Of a DNA stretch of 64,000 bases, positions 17,231-26,437 are shown in pieces. Below the pieces are notes generated by a model. It was given only the letters and a program-made list of their open reading frames with translations. It was not told where the DNA came from and ran no database searches. Numbering within the stretch: position 1 is the first letter of the stretch; each line of letters begins with the position of its first letter. The position numbers were made by a program, and so were the translations under genes. This DNA is from Avichristensenella sp031549905 (GTDB lineage Bacteria > Bacillota > Clostridia > Christensenellales > Aristaeellaceae), in the NCBI GenBank assembly GCA_031549905.1, contig JAVBPC010000016.1, positions 24,089-88,088 of the forward strand. The letters run 5' to 3'.

Positions 17231-18259
17231 ATGCACAAACCGATAAAGATTGCGCAAATCGGCATTGGCCACAACCACGGCGACGCGACAATGGAAGCGC
17301 TTCGGCGCTTCCCGGAGCATTTTGATGTCGTTGCGGTGGCGGAGGATGATGCCGCGTGGCGCGCAAAACGAAAGGACCTGCCGGTGTACGAGGGCCTGCG
17401 CTGGATGGCGGAAGACGAAGTGCTTTTAATCCCCGGGCTGGAAGCCGTCTGCGTTGAGAAAGACGTGCCGGACCTCATCCGGGTGGTCAAAAAATGCGTG
17501 GAGCGCGGCCTGCATGTACGGATGGACAAGCCGACTGGCGAGGGGTATGCTGAGTTTGAGGCGTGCGTGCGCCTTGCACAGCGGAAAAACCTGGCGTTTC
17601 AGGTTGCCTACATGTACCGCTACAACCCTTACATCGCCCACTGCATGGAAATGGTGGAAACAGGCGCGCTGGGGGAGATTTTCGAGATCGACGCGCAGAT
17701 GTCCAGCACACACCCTGCGCCATACAGAGATTGGCTGGGGCAGTATCAGGGTGGGGATATGTACATCTTCGGTTCACACCTGATTGATCTGATCGTGTGC
17801 ATGTTGGGTGAGCCGGAGCGGGTAACGCCCTTCCTGTACAATTCTTTCCCCGAGGTTTCCCATTGTGTGGATAACGGCCTAGCCGTATTGGAATATCCAA
17901 GGGCGACCTGCACCGTGCGCTGCACATCCATGGAGGCGAACGGCTATTACCGCAGGCAGCTTGTGGTTTGCGGCACAAAGGGCACCGTTGAGATCAAACC
18001 GCTGGAGAGACCGACAAAAATGTCCATCGCCATGGCCGAACCCTTCTGTGGCAATGAAATTCATACCAACGGCCATGCGGACGCGCGCCGGTTTATCGAA
18101 CTTGCATCCAACGGAAAGCGGTATGACGCGCAGCTGCTGGATTTTGCGAGGATCGTGCGCGGAGAGGGACAAACGAAATACGGTTATGAACATGAGCTGG
18201 CTGTGCACCGCACAACGCTGCGCGCCTGCGGTTACGCAATCGAAAAGGGGGGCAAGTGA
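17231..18259 (+). CDS. Gfo/Idh/MocA-family oxidoreductase
   Basis: 342 residues. The N-terminal Rossmann segment KIAQIGIGHNHGDATMEAL has GHNHG where most members have GxG..G. The usual EKP motif is MDKPTG, retaining the Lys-Pro. Downstream, Y.YRYNPYI and a DLI-type helix after GSHLIDLI match the catalytic half (His of GSHLID). Members oxidise or reduce sugars and inositols, often at C3. It starts 17 bases after the MDR gene, behind AAGGAG, and ends overlapping the SDR start. Confidence 0.85.
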   Translation: MHKPIKIAQIGIGHNHGDATMEALRRFPEHFDVVAVAEDDAAWRAKRKDLPVYEGLRWMAEDEVLLIPGLEAVCVEKDVPDLIRVVKKCVERGLHVRMDKPTGEGYAEFEACVRLAQRKNLAFQVAYMYRYNPYIAHCMEMVETGALGEIFEIDAQMSSTHPAPYRDWLGQYQGGDMYIFGSHLIDLIVCMLGEPERVTPFLYNSFPEVSHCVDNGLAVLEYPRATCTVRCTSMEANGYYRRQLVVCGTKGTVEIKPLERPTKMSIAMAEPFCGNEIHTNGHADARRFIELASNGKRYDAQLLDFARIVRGEGQTKYGYEHELAVHRTTLRACGYAIEKGGK

Positions 18260-18261
18260 GC

Positions 18262-19020
18262 ATGAAGCTTTCGCAAAGGGTGGCCATTGTCAGCGGCGGT
18301 GGCGGTAATATTGGCGCGGCTATCTGCCGGTATCTGGCGCGGGAAGGCGCGCGGGTCATTGCGGCCGATGTGTCCCTGCCGCATGCGCAGCAGACGGCTG
18401 ACGACATTGTCCGCGCGGGTGGATGTGCGGAAGCAGTCCGCATGGATGTGCTGGATGATGCCGGTGTGGCGGCCGCGTTTGCCGAGGTCATTTCGCGGTA
18501 CGGGCGCGTGGACATTGCTGTCAACGTGGCCGGCGGCAGCGCCAGGGATCAGATTCGCCCGCTATATGATCAGCGGATGGAGGTTATCGACCAGATCCTT
18601 GACATCAACCTGCGCGGTGCGCTGCTTGTGATGCGGGAGGCGGCCATTCAGATGAAGCGGCAGGGTTCCGGCGTGATCCTGAACATGACATCGATCGTGG
18701 GCCTGCAGGGCATGGCGGGGCTTGTGGACTACGCGGCGGCAAAGGCGGGGCTTATTGCAGCTACAAAGTCGCTGGCGCTGGAGATGGGCCCCTTTGGCGT
18801 GCGTGTGAACTGCGTATCGCCCGGCAAGGTGCCAAGGCCCGGAACGGATGCGGAAAGCGTGCGCAGAACAAACGCGCTGCACGCCGTTTGCTCCGCGGAT
18901 GACATTGCCAGCATGACCGCGTATCTTACCACCGATGACGCGCAGTTTATCACGGGGCAGAATTTCATCGTCGATGGCGGGCGAAGCCTTGGCCTGTTCG
19001 GCGAAACCGGGGGCAAATGA
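18262..19020 (+). CDS. Short-chain dehydrogenase/reductase
   Basis: 252 residues, classical SDR. The cofactor motif GGGGNIGAAI is at about residues 13-22, NVAGG mid-protein, the catalytic Ser in NMTSIVG, and the catalytic pair in DYAAAKAG (Tyr-x-x-x-Lys). ATG 18262 is preferred because AAGGGG lies about 9 bases upstream; GTG 18256 is too close. As the third oxidoreductase in this operon it probably acts on another carbon of the same imported substrate. The substrate cannot be assigned. Confidence 0.88.
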   Translation: MKLSQRVAIVSGGGGNIGAAICRYLAREGARVIAADVSLPHAQQTADDIVRAGGCAEAVRMDVLDDAGVAAAFAEVISRYGRVDIAVNVAGGSARDQIRPLYDQRMEVIDQILDINLRGALLVMREAAIQMKRQGSGVILNMTSIVGLQGMAGLVDYAAAKAGLIAATKSLALEMGPFGVRVNCVSPGKVPRPGTDAESVRRTNALHAVCSADDIASMTAYLTTDDAQFITGQNFIVDGGRSLGLFGETGGK

Positions 19021-19021
19021 T

Positions 19022-20005
19022 ATGAAAGCCATGCTGACGCGCCCGGACCGCTCGCTTTCCTGGGCGGAGGTGCCGGACCCGGTTTTGAAGCCCGACTGCG
19101 CGCTGGTGCGGATACACGCGGCGGCGCTGAACCGTGCGGATATCCTGCAGCGTGCCGGGAAATATCCGTCGCCGCCCGATTGCCCCGAATGGATGGGGTT
19201 GGAGGTCTCCGGCGTGATCACGGCGCTGGGGGATGTGGCGCGCACGGAAAGCCGCTGGCAGGTGGGCGACAAGGTATGCGCGCTGCTGGGCGGCGGCGGC
19301 TACGCCGAGCAGGTCAGCGTACGCCACGATATGCTCATGCCGATTCCTGAGGGCCTTTCCTTTGAAGAGGCGGCGGCGCTTCCGGAAGCCTACGCCACGT
19401 CATACCTCAACCTGTTTATGGAGGGCGGCCTGAAGCGGGGCAATACGGCCTATATTCCGGCGGGCGCAAGCGGTCTGGCAAGCGTGGCCATCCCCATGGC
19501 AAAGGCGTTTGGCGCACGGGTGATCACCAGCGTTCTTACGGCGGATGTCGCGGCAAGAATTGAGCACCTTGGCGCCGACCGGGTTATTGTCAGCGAAACG
19601 GAAGAGGCGGCGGATGTCCTTCGCGCGGAACAGGCGGCGAGCCATCCCGTCGATGTGGCGATGGACTGCCTGGGCGGCGATGCGCTGGGCGCGTGCCTGC
19701 CCTTTATGGCTGAGGGCGGGCGCTGGATACTGATTTCCACCCTTGCTGGGGAAACGACACAGCTTCCGCTTCGCGCGCTGCTCACCAAAGGCATCCGCCT
19801 TTCGGGCAGCATGCTCAGAAAGCGTTCCTCCGATGAGAAGGCGGGCATTCTGGCGCAGCTGGTGGAAGATGTATGGCCGCTGATTACCGCGGGGCACATC
19901 CGCCCCAGCATCTACAAAGTGCTGCCCATCGGGCAAGCAGAGGAGGCGCACGCTATCCTGGAGAGCGGTCGGCATGTAGGCAAGATCGTGCTGAAAGTGC
20001 GGTAA
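19022..20005 (+). CDS. Quinone oxidoreductase-like MDR enzyme (QOR/PIG3 type)
   Basis: 327 residues from ATG 19022, directly after the SDR stop. The in-frame ATG at 18935 would lie deep inside the SDR gene. The N-terminus MKAML.....W.EVPDP and the NRADILQRAGKYP.P motif are diagnostic of the zinc-free quinone oxidoreductase group, with an alanine-rich AA-LPEAY.TSY.NLF segment and a Rossmann domain from about residue 140. Family members reduce quinones or enones with NADPH. In this operon it may reduce an unsaturated or keto-sugar intermediate (inference). Confidence 0.85.
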   Translation: MKAMLTRPDRSLSWAEVPDPVLKPDCALVRIHAAALNRADILQRAGKYPSPPDCPEWMGLEVSGVITALGDVARTESRWQVGDKVCALLGGGGYAEQVSVRHDMLMPIPEGLSFEEAAALPEAYATSYLNLFMEGGLKRGNTAYIPAGASGLASVAIPMAKAFGARVITSVLTADVAARIEHLGADRVIVSETEEAADVLRAEQAASHPVDVAMDCLGGDALGACLPFMAEGGRWILISTLAGETTQLPLRALLTKGIRLSGSMLRKRSSDEKAGILAQLVEDVWPLITAGHIRPSIYKVLPIGQAEEAHAILESGRHVGKIVLKVR

Positions 20006-20038
20006 AACAAGATTCTTCGGAGGAAAGGAGGTTGCCCC

Positions 20039-20977
20039 GTGCAACAGCGGCAAAGGCTGAATGGCTGGAACGGCGGCAGGCGCACGCTCCTTGGCATGCG
20101 CAAGTATTGGCAGCTGTATTTGCTGATCCTTCCGGCGCTGGCAATTCTGCTATACTTTAAATTTTACCCAATGTATGGCGTGCAGATAGCTTTCAGGGAT
20201 TATAAAGTGCTGAAAGGCATCACGGGAAGCGCCTGGGTTGGCATGAAGTGGTTTGAGAAGCTGTTTCAGACGCCGAAGTTTGCGGAGGTGGTGCTCAACA
20301 CCCTGAGCATCAACCTGCTGATGCTCGTCTTTTCCTTCCCGATGAGCATTTTCTTCGGGCTGGCGCTGAACGAATGCCGGTTTACCGGTTACAAGCGGAT
20401 TGTGCAGACGGTCAGCTACATGCCGCATTTTCTGTCGTGGGTAATCGTATACGCAATTTTCAATAACTTGCTTTCATTTAACGGTATCATCAACCGTTTA
20501 GTCGTCATGCTGGGCGGGGAGCAGCAGGTTTTCCTGACCAATCCGCGGTATTTCCGCGCCATCCTGGTTGTTTCGGATATCTGGAAAAACGTGGGCTGGA
20601 ACACGATCGTGATCCTTTCCGCCATTACGGCGATTGACCCTTCGCTGTATGAGGCGGCGGTGATGGACGGCGCAAGCCGAGTGCAGCGCGTGGTGCACGT
20701 TACGCTGCCGGGCATCCGCTCCACGATCATTGTGCTGTTGATTCTGCGCGTCGGGTCGATCATGAGCGATGACGTAACCCATATCCTGCTGTTCTACAAC
20801 GCCGCGGTGTACGATGTAGGCGATGTGCTGGGCACCTATCTGTACCGCCAGGGCATTGGCAAGATGCAGTACAGCTTTACCACGGCTGCCGGCCTGTTCC
20901 AGTCAGGCATCGGCATGATCCTGATCCTGATCACCAACAAGATTGCACATGCGATGGGGGAGAAAGGATTATGGTAA
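20039..20977 (+). CDS. ABC sugar transporter permease, LplB type
   Basis: 312 residues from GTG 20039, preceded by AGGAAAGGAGG at 8-10 bases. Six membrane helices. The N-terminal FYPMYGVQIAFRDYKVLKGI segment and the loop LYEAAVMDGASRVQRVVHVTLPGI (EAA motif) are characteristic of LplB/polysaccharide-type carbohydrate permeases. It forms the channel with the next gene product; the binding protein is the third gene. No ATPase gene is present, so it must use a shared MsmX-type ATPase encoded elsewhere, as is usual for this class. It overlaps the next gene by 7 bases. Confidence 0.9.
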   Translation: MQQRQRLNGWNGGRRTLLGMRKYWQLYLLILPALAILLYFKFYPMYGVQIAFRDYKVLKGITGSAWVGMKWFEKLFQTPKFAEVVLNTLSINLLMLVFSFPMSIFFGLALNECRFTGYKRIVQTVSYMPHFLSWVIVYAIFNNLLSFNGIINRLVVMLGGEQQVFLTNPRYFRAILVVSDIWKNVGWNTIVILSAITAIDPSLYEAAVMDGASRVQRVVHVTLPGIRSTIIVLLILRVGSIMSDDVTHILLFYNAAVYDVGDVLGTYLYRQGIGKMQYSFTTAAGLFQSGIGMILILITNKIAHAMGEKGLW

Positions 20978-21891
20978 ATGATGTTCAGAGGCGATTTAAA
21001 AAGCGCGGGCATGCGCTCAAGGAACGGCCGGCGGACCGTGCGTTTGACATCGCGTGCCTGGTGTTCATCACGCTGATGGGGGTGGTGTGCCTATATCCGT
21101 TCCTGAACCTGGTGGCAAAGTCCTTCTCCAGTGATCAGGCGGTTTCATCGGGCCGCGTGCTGGGCATTTTCCCGCAAGGGTTTCAGACATCATCTTACGC
21201 CTATGTGATCAACAGCAAGCGCTTTGTCACATCCCTGGCCAACACGGCCTTTATCACTGTGGTGGGCACGGCGATCAACGTATCGCTGGCATTCTTCGTT
21301 GCTTACGCCGTGTCCCGCCCGGATATGCCCGGCAGCAGGCTCATCATGTTCGCCTATGTTTTTACAATGATGTTCACCGGCGGCATGATTCCGACGTATC
21401 TGGCCGTATCCAAAGCCGGGCTGATTGACTCACTATGGTCGCTCATCCTGCCGACGCTGGTGAGCGCATACCATGTGGTGCTGATGCGCAACTACATCGA
21501 AGGATTGCCGGATTCGCTGATCGAAAGTGCCATGATCGATGGCGCAAGCCAGATGCGCACGCTGTTTTCGATCGTGTTGCCGCTGACGCTTCCGTCTCTT
21601 GCCACCATTGCGCTGTTTTGCGCCGTCAGCTATTGGAACATGTACTTTGCGGCGCTCATCTATATCAATAGCCGCGACCTGTCCACGCTGCAGATTTACC
21701 TGCGCGAAGTGCTGATCAGCACCCAAAACGCGGAAATGAGCGCGGGCATGGATGAGCTGGTGGGCGGGATGCAGACGGAAAGCGTGCAGGGGGCGTGCGT
21801 AGTTGCCGCGTCGCTGCCAATTATTCTGGTGTATCCCTTCCTGCAGAAATATTACGTCAAGGGCATGACCCTTGGCGCAGTAAAAGGATAA
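20971..21891 (+). CDS. ABC sugar transporter permease, LplC type
   Basis: 306 residues. The N-terminal basic segment is followed by six membrane helices. FTGGMIPTYL in the middle and the EAA loop LIESAMIDGASQMRTLFSIVLPL are diagnostic, and the C-terminus ends KGMTLGAVKG as in LplC/YtcP proteins. It partners the LplB-like permease upstream. Confidence 0.9.
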   Translation: MVNDVQRRFKKRGHALKERPADRAFDIACLVFITLMGVVCLYPFLNLVAKSFSSDQAVSSGRVLGIFPQGFQTSSYAYVINSKRFVTSLANTAFITVVGTAINVSLAFFVAYAVSRPDMPGSRLIMFAYVFTMMFTGGMIPTYLAVSKAGLIDSLWSLILPTLVSAYHVVLMRNYIEGLPDSLIESAMIDGASQMRTLFSIVLPLTLPSLATIALFCAVSYWNMYFAALIYINSRDLSTLQIYLREVLISTQNAEMSAGMDELVGGMQTESVQGACVVAASLPIILVYPFLQKYYVKGMTLGAVKG

Positions 21892-22017
21892 TGAGCGCAA
21901 GGGCGCGCCCATACGGCGTGAGAGGGGTGAACAGGATTTGCCGTGCGCAGGCCGCCGAAAACCGATTTGGAATCACTGTATGCCCAGAAAATTAAGAATA
22001 ATTGAGAGGTATCCGGT

Positions 22018-23517
22018 ATGAAGCGTTTGACCTGTTGGCTGCTGGTGCTGGCCATGTGCCTGGGAATGGGGTCGGCTTTCGCGGCCGAGGGAAAGAAGAG
22101 CCTTTCGGTCGTGTTCCCGGGAAACGTACAGTCCTTCCTGGAGGGGGAAGACGAGAACAACAACTACATCATCCGCTACATTGAGGAGCAGAGCGGCGTT
22201 GACCTGAATTGGCTGGTTCTTCCGCAGAACTCCGCGGACGCCACGTCAAAGCTCAACGTGATGATGACATCCAACGCGCCCGATCTCATCTTCACGGGCG
22301 ACCGCAAAGTGTTTTTGAACTACTACAACGAAGGGATGCTCCAGGAACTGGACGCCTATATCCCCGAAGGGTTTTTCACGGAAGATGTGGAAGCGGTTGC
22401 GGAAGTCGGCGTGCTGGATGGCGGGCGCTACGCCATTGCTACGCCCGGCAACCAGTCCGGCACGACAACGATCTGGATGTACAACAAGGAACTGCTGTCG
22501 GCTGCCGGCATTGAGGTGCCGGAGGTTGTTACGCTGGATGCGTTTACGGAAATCCTGTATGCGATTAAGGAAGCTTACCCTGACAAGATTCCGCTGGGCG
22601 CGGTGGGGAACGGTTACAGCCATACGGTACTTCTCGGCCTTGAGTTCATCTTCGGCGCGTTTGGCATCGCCAACCCATACCGTGTGACGGAAGACGGCAC
22701 GCTGGAATACACCTTTACCGCAGAGGATGCGAAGGAATTGATGGCGTATCTTGCCAAGCTGTACGCCGATGGCATTCTTGACAAGGAATACCTTGTAACC
22801 ACCAAGGATACTTTGACCGCAAAGATCGCCAATGACAACGTTGTCACCGTTGGCGCGGCATGGTACGACTATACGGGTTCCTATCGCAACATCATGGCGG
22901 ATGACGAGGGCAAGGGCGCGCTGACCAAGTGGGGGCAGTGCAGCGTTATCCAGGGCGAAAAAGCCACATCCGGCCAGACCCAGGGAAGCCGCACGCAGTT
23001 CTACTGCATGGTATCCTATGCGTGCAAGGATGTGCAGGCGGCCATGGATGTGGTACGCGTGATGTGCAGCGACGACTTCTACCGTACCGCCATGTATGGC
23101 GAGGAAGGCGTGGACTACATCTTCAACGATGAAGGCAAGCGCGTGCGCACGGATTCCGTGATCGGCAAGGCGTTTGCGCAGGCGGGCGCGCAGTTCTACG
23201 TTTATTACTACATTAAGGAAACGAAGGAGCTGCGCCTGGACCGCATGGGCATGTCGCAATCCGACGAGCGCCTGGCAAACAGCCAGCACGCCTTCTATAA
23301 CGCCAAAGAGGTCGATAACCCGCTGGAGATGATGCCCAGCATTCCCGAATACATTGAGTATTTCGCCAACCTGCAGGACCTGGGGGCAACCTACTTTGTG
23401 AAGTTCCTGATGAACGAATACCCGATTGAGAACTTCGAAAAGTACAAGGCCGAGTATGCAGCGCTGGGCGGCGACGAGCTGCTTGAAATCCTGAACGAAT
23501 GGTATACGAACCGGTAA
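22018..23517 (+). CDS. Extracellular solute-binding protein of the LplBC-type importer
   Basis: 499 residues. Signal peptide with cleavage expected after SAFA (about residue 23). Cys14 sits in LAMCLG, which lacks the small residue before Cys required of a lipobox. The mature part has the family-1 sugar-binding-protein layout: an APDLIFTGD segment near residue 85, a W.YNKELL motif near 155 and a C-terminal helix with L.E.LNEWY. It captures the carbohydrate ligand imported by the two permeases before it. The gene ends the operon and is followed by the palindromic element at 23543-23732. Confidence 0.88.
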   Translation: MKRLTCWLLVLAMCLGMGSAFAAEGKKSLSVVFPGNVQSFLEGEDENNNYIIRYIEEQSGVDLNWLVLPQNSADATSKLNVMMTSNAPDLIFTGDRKVFLNYYNEGMLQELDAYIPEGFFTEDVEAVAEVGVLDGGRYAIATPGNQSGTTTIWMYNKELLSAAGIEVPEVVTLDAFTEILYAIKEAYPDKIPLGAVGNGYSHTVLLGLEFIFGAFGIANPYRVTEDGTLEYTFTAEDAKELMAYLAKLYADGILDKEYLVTTKDTLTAKIANDNVVTVGAAWYDYTGSYRNIMADDEGKGALTKWGQCSVIQGEKATSGQTQGSRTQFYCMVSYACKDVQAAMDVVRVMCSDDFYRTAMYGEEGVDYIFNDEGKRVRTDSVIGKAFAQAGAQFYVYYYIKETKELRLDRMGMSQSDERLANSQHAFYNAKEVDNPLEMMPSIPEYIEYFANLQDLGATYFVKFLMNEYPIENFEKYKAEYAALGGDELLEILNEWYTNR

Positions 23518-23542
23518 TTTGCGCCTGGTACTTACGGAAAGC

Positions 23543-23732
23543 GGGTCGCTATGCTAGGTAACCGCTGATTTATTCGTTCGGTGGATGACGAGGTGAATTT
23601 CCGTCAGATAGGGCCTGCAAAAACCGAAGGCGTAGCAGCGCCACGTCGAGGGTTTTGCAGGACGTAGATGGCGGAAAAGCGCCCGTCAGCCGCCATGCGA
23701 ATAAATCGGTGGTTACCTAAGCATAGCGGCCC
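23543..23732. repeat. Long palindromic intergenic element B
   Basis: About 190 bases. Outer arms 23543-23577 and 23698-23732 pair over 34-35 positions with three substitutions and one single-base gap. The pairing continues inward (CGTTCGGTGGATGACG with CGTCAGCCGCCATGCG), and an inner 11-bp stem CCTGCAAAA.CC/GGTTTTGCAGG encloses an apical CGAAGGCGTAGCAG...ACGTCGA loop. That loop resembles the one in element A (5257-5406). It separates a binding-protein gene from an EamA transporter gene and may act as a terminator or mRNA stabiliser, or be a mobile repeat. Confidence 0.8.
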
Positions 23733-23751
23733 TTTTCAAGGGGTGATATGC

Positions 23752-24690
23752 GTGTTGCAGGGGGAAAACCTGCTGACCGGGCGGCGGTCAAGCATTGCGC
23801 TGGCGCTGCTTGGCATGTTTTTCTGGGGTTCGCTGTATCCGGCCGTTAAGCTGGGGTACCGGGTGTTTTCGATGGATACCGGCCGTGTGGCCAACGTAAT
23901 TCTGTTTGCAGGCGTCCGTTTTCTCGTTTGCGGCGCGGTGCTGGTGCTGCTGCCCGGCGTTCGCCGGCAGGGCATTCGTTTGCCGGGCCATGACAGCGTC
24001 CGTTATGTTTTGCTGATCGGCCTTACGGGCTACAGCCTTCATTATCTTTGCTCTTATATCGGCGTATCCATGATCCCCAGCGCGAAAGCCGCTATTCTCA
24101 AGCAGACCGGTTCGCTGTTTCTTGTCTGCTTTGCCTTCCTTTTCCGCAGGGAGGATTCTTTTTCGTGGCGCAAGATGATCAGCGGGCTGCTGGGGTTTGC
24201 GGGCATTGCAGTGATCAACCTGGATGGCATGCGGCTTGCCCTGGATGCGGGTACTTGCCTGATGCTGCTTGCGGCGGTATGTTCCGCTGGCTCGATGGTG
24301 GTTTCCAAGGGCGCTTACGATACGCGGGACCCTTTGTACATAACCGCATGGTCGCAGCTTTTCGGCGGGCTGGTCCTGACGGCGCTGGGGGTTGCCATGG
24401 GCGGGAATCTCGGGGTGCTGTCCGCGGCGTCTGCGGCTGTTTTCATTTACATTTGTTTTGCGTCATGCGCAGGGTATGTGCTGTGGAACACATTGCTTAA
24501 GCACAATGACCTGTCAAGGCTGAGCATGATTAAGTTCACCGAGCCGCTTTTCGGCGCAATCTGTGCTGCTGTTCTGCTGGGGGAGGATGTTTTCCGCCAA
24601 CCCGGGTACTGGATAGCGTTCGTGCTGGTATTTTTGGGGCTCATGCTCAGCGCCGGCGGGAAAAAAGCTGTTCCGCTGGAAGGCAGATAA
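23752..24690 (+). CDS. EamA/DMT-family transporter
   Basis: 312 residues from GTG 23752, with AAGGGG eight bases upstream. The longer in-frame start at 23668 would begin inside the palindromic element. About ten hydrophobic helices in two repeated halves, with the family opening LALLGMFFWGSLYPAVKLGY and the end-of-repeat pattern FTEPLFGAICAAVLLGE in the second half. DMT proteins export or exchange small metabolites such as amino acids or sugars across the cytoplasmic membrane; the substrate cannot be told. Probably monocistronic. Confidence 0.88.
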   Translation: MLQGENLLTGRRSSIALALLGMFFWGSLYPAVKLGYRVFSMDTGRVANVILFAGVRFLVCGAVLVLLPGVRRQGIRLPGHDSVRYVLLIGLTGYSLHYLCSYIGVSMIPSAKAAILKQTGSLFLVCFAFLFRREDSFSWRKMISGLLGFAGIAVINLDGMRLALDAGTCLMLLAAVCSAGSMVVSKGAYDTRDPLYITAWSQLFGGLVLTALGVAMGGNLGVLSAASAAVFIYICFASCAGYVLWNTLLKHNDLSRLSMIKFTEPLFGAICAAVLLGEDVFRQPGYWIAFVLVFLGLMLSAGGKKAVPLEGR

Positions 24691-24712
24691 CCGCCTATTC
24701 TGTGCACAAAAT

Positions 24713-24743
24713 GGGGATCCTTTGAAAAAAGGGTCCTCTCTTT
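24713..24743 (+). terminator. Probable terminator after the EamA gene
   Basis: GGATCCTTT pairs with AAAGGGTCC (one wobble) around a GAAA tetraloop, followed by TCTCTTT. The T-run is short but the tetraloop hairpin is stable. Confidence 0.55.
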
Positions 24744-24829
24744 GGTATGCACCTTTTTATGATGCAATGCCACGCCCAATATGTTATACTATCCTGTACG
24801 GCCAAACAAAACGGCAAGGCGGGCATGCT

Positions 24830-25396
24830 ATGGAAAACACCCTTATCATTTTGGCATCGGGATCGCCAAGGCGCAGGGAATTGCTGGAAAGGCTTCCTTT
24901 TGCGTTCCTGGTGGATGCGGCGGAAGTGGACGAGCATTGCGCAGGCGACCCTGAAACCCTTGTGCGCACGGTTTCCCTGCGTAAAGCGCAGGCCGTTCAG
25001 CAGCGCCGCCAGACGGGGCTGATTCTTTCCGCGGATACTGTGGTGGTCAGGGACGGAATCCTTGGCAAGCCGCGTGACAGGGAGGATGCCGCGCGCATGC
25101 TGCGCATTCTTTCCGGCAGCTGGCATGAGGTTTACACAGGCGTCACGCTGCTTCGGGGTGACCGTCAGTGGGCGGAAACCGCCGTTACCCGCGTGCATTT
25201 CATGCAGCTGGCGGAAGTTGAAATCCGCCGCTACGTCGATTCCGGCGAACCGATGGACAAGGCCGGCGCGTACGGCATTCAGGGTCCGGCGGGCGCGTTT
25301 ATTGACCGGATTGAGGGCTGTTACCACAACGTGATGGGCCTTCCGCTTGCGGTAACATACCGCATGATTTTGAAAGCTATTGGCGAAGACGAGTAA
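24830..25396 (+). CDS. maf: Maf-family nucleotide pyrophosphatase
   Basis: 188 residues from ATG 24830; the upstream in-frame start at 24722 has no ribosome site. N-terminal motif LASGSPRRRELLERL is the Maf signature. SADTVVV..G.ILGKP and the SGEPMDKAGAYGIQG..G.F...I.G segment complete the active site. Maf proteins hydrolyse non-canonical or cytoplasmic nucleoside triphosphates and are linked to division arrest. Its place just before mreB is the classic Bacillota arrangement. A TATACT -10 box lies at 24785-24790, but no good -35 was seen. Confidence 0.93.
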   Translation: MENTLIILASGSPRRRELLERLPFAFLVDAAEVDEHCAGDPETLVRTVSLRKAQAVQQRRQTGLILSADTVVVRDGILGKPRDREDAARMLRILSGSWHEVYTGVTLLRGDRQWAETAVTRVHFMQLAEVEIRRYVDSGEPMDKAGAYGIQGPAGAFIDRIEGCYHNVMGLPLAVTYRMILKAIGEDE

Positions 25397-25408
25397 AGGA
25401 GCGACACA

Positions 25409-26437
25409 ATGGCCTTTTTTTCGCCGAAGATTGGCATAGATTTGGGCACGAATTCCGTTCTATTCTATATACCCGGGCGCGGCATAACGCTTCGTGAGCC
25501 GAGCCTTGTTGTGGTACAGACGGGACAGAAGCGCGAGGTCATGGCCGCGGGGGAAGATGCCCGCGCGATGATGGGCCGCATCCCCGCCGGGTTTGCCGCC
25601 GTCAACCCCATTCGCGATGGGGTGGTGGCGGATTTTGACATGACGGTGATCATGCTGCGATCCTTCCTGAAGCGTGCGCTGCCAACCAACCGCATCGGCC
25701 GCCCGCGCGTGGTGATGGCTGTGCCATCCGAAATCACGGCGATGGAGCGCCGCGCGGTGGAAGAAGCAGTGCAGCAGGCCGGGTGCACTTTGGCGCATGT
25801 GGTGGATACCGCCATTGCTTCGGCGTTCGGCTGCGGTCTGCCGGTATCGGAGCCGCAGGGCAGCATGGTGGTGGATATCGGCGGCGGCACCACGGAGGTC
25901 GCGGTGATTTCGATGGGATATCCCGTCGTCAACAAGTCGATCCGGGTGGGCGGCAATGCGATGGATGAGGCGATCATCGCCTTTGCAAAGAAGGAAAGCA
26001 ACCTTCTGATCGGCAGCCGCATGGCGGAAGATATCAAGATTGACCTTGGCAATGCGCAGCCGCAGGCGGAAGCGCAGGCCGCACTGGTGCGGGGGCGCGA
26101 TTTGATCACGGGCCTGCCGCAAGTGATGGAAGTGGACAGCGATCAGGTGCATGAGGCGCTGCAAGCCCCTCTGCGCGAGATTCTGCTGGCGATCAAATGG
26201 GTGCTGGAGCGCACGCCGCCGGAACTTGGCGCGGATGTGATGCGCACGGGCATCCACCTGACGGGCGGCGTGGCGCAGCTTCCGGGGCTGGATCAGCGCA
26301 TTGCGGCAGAAACGGGCATCCAGGTGATGGTCGCCAGGAACCCTGTCGAGTGTGCGGTGATGGGCACCGGATACTTGGCAGAAAATCTGGAGCTGCTTGC
26401 CCGAATCGGAAAAAACCATCCCCTAAGCAATCTCTGA
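25409..26437 (+). CDS. mreB: Rod shape-determining protein MreB/Mbl
   Basis: 342 residues. Actin-fold phosphate motifs are clear: IGIDLGTNSVLFY at the N-terminus, VVDIGGGTTEVAVIS at about 155-169, and GIHLTGGVAQLPGLD near 288-302. The QVHEAL connector and an ATP-binding Glu-rich loop are also in place. It polymerises under the membrane and guides lateral wall synthesis with the MreC, MreD, PBP2 and RodA proteins encoded downstream. The stop codon lies inside the short palindrome at 26423-26476. Confidence 0.95.
   Translation: MAFFSPKIGIDLGTNSVLFYIPGRGITLREPSLVVVQTGQKREVMAAGEDARAMMGRIPAGFAAVNPIRDGVVADFDMTVIMLRSFLKRALPTNRIGRPRVVMAVPSEITAMERRAVEEAVQQAGCTLAHVVDTAIASAFGCGLPVSEPQGSMVVDIGGGTTEVAVISMGYPVVNKSIRVGGNAMDEAIIAFAKKESNLLIGSRMAEDIKIDLGNAQPQAEAQAALVRGRDLITGLPQVMEVDSDQVHEALQAPLREILLAIKWVLERTPPELGADVMRTGIHLTGGVAQLPGLDQRIAAETGIQVMVARNPVECAVMGTGYLAENLELLARIGKNHPLSNL

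Noticed and set aside
22018..22110. Lipobox at Cys14 of the binding protein
   Set aside because: The residue before Cys is Met, not Gly/Ala/Ser, and a clean SAFA cleavage site follows.
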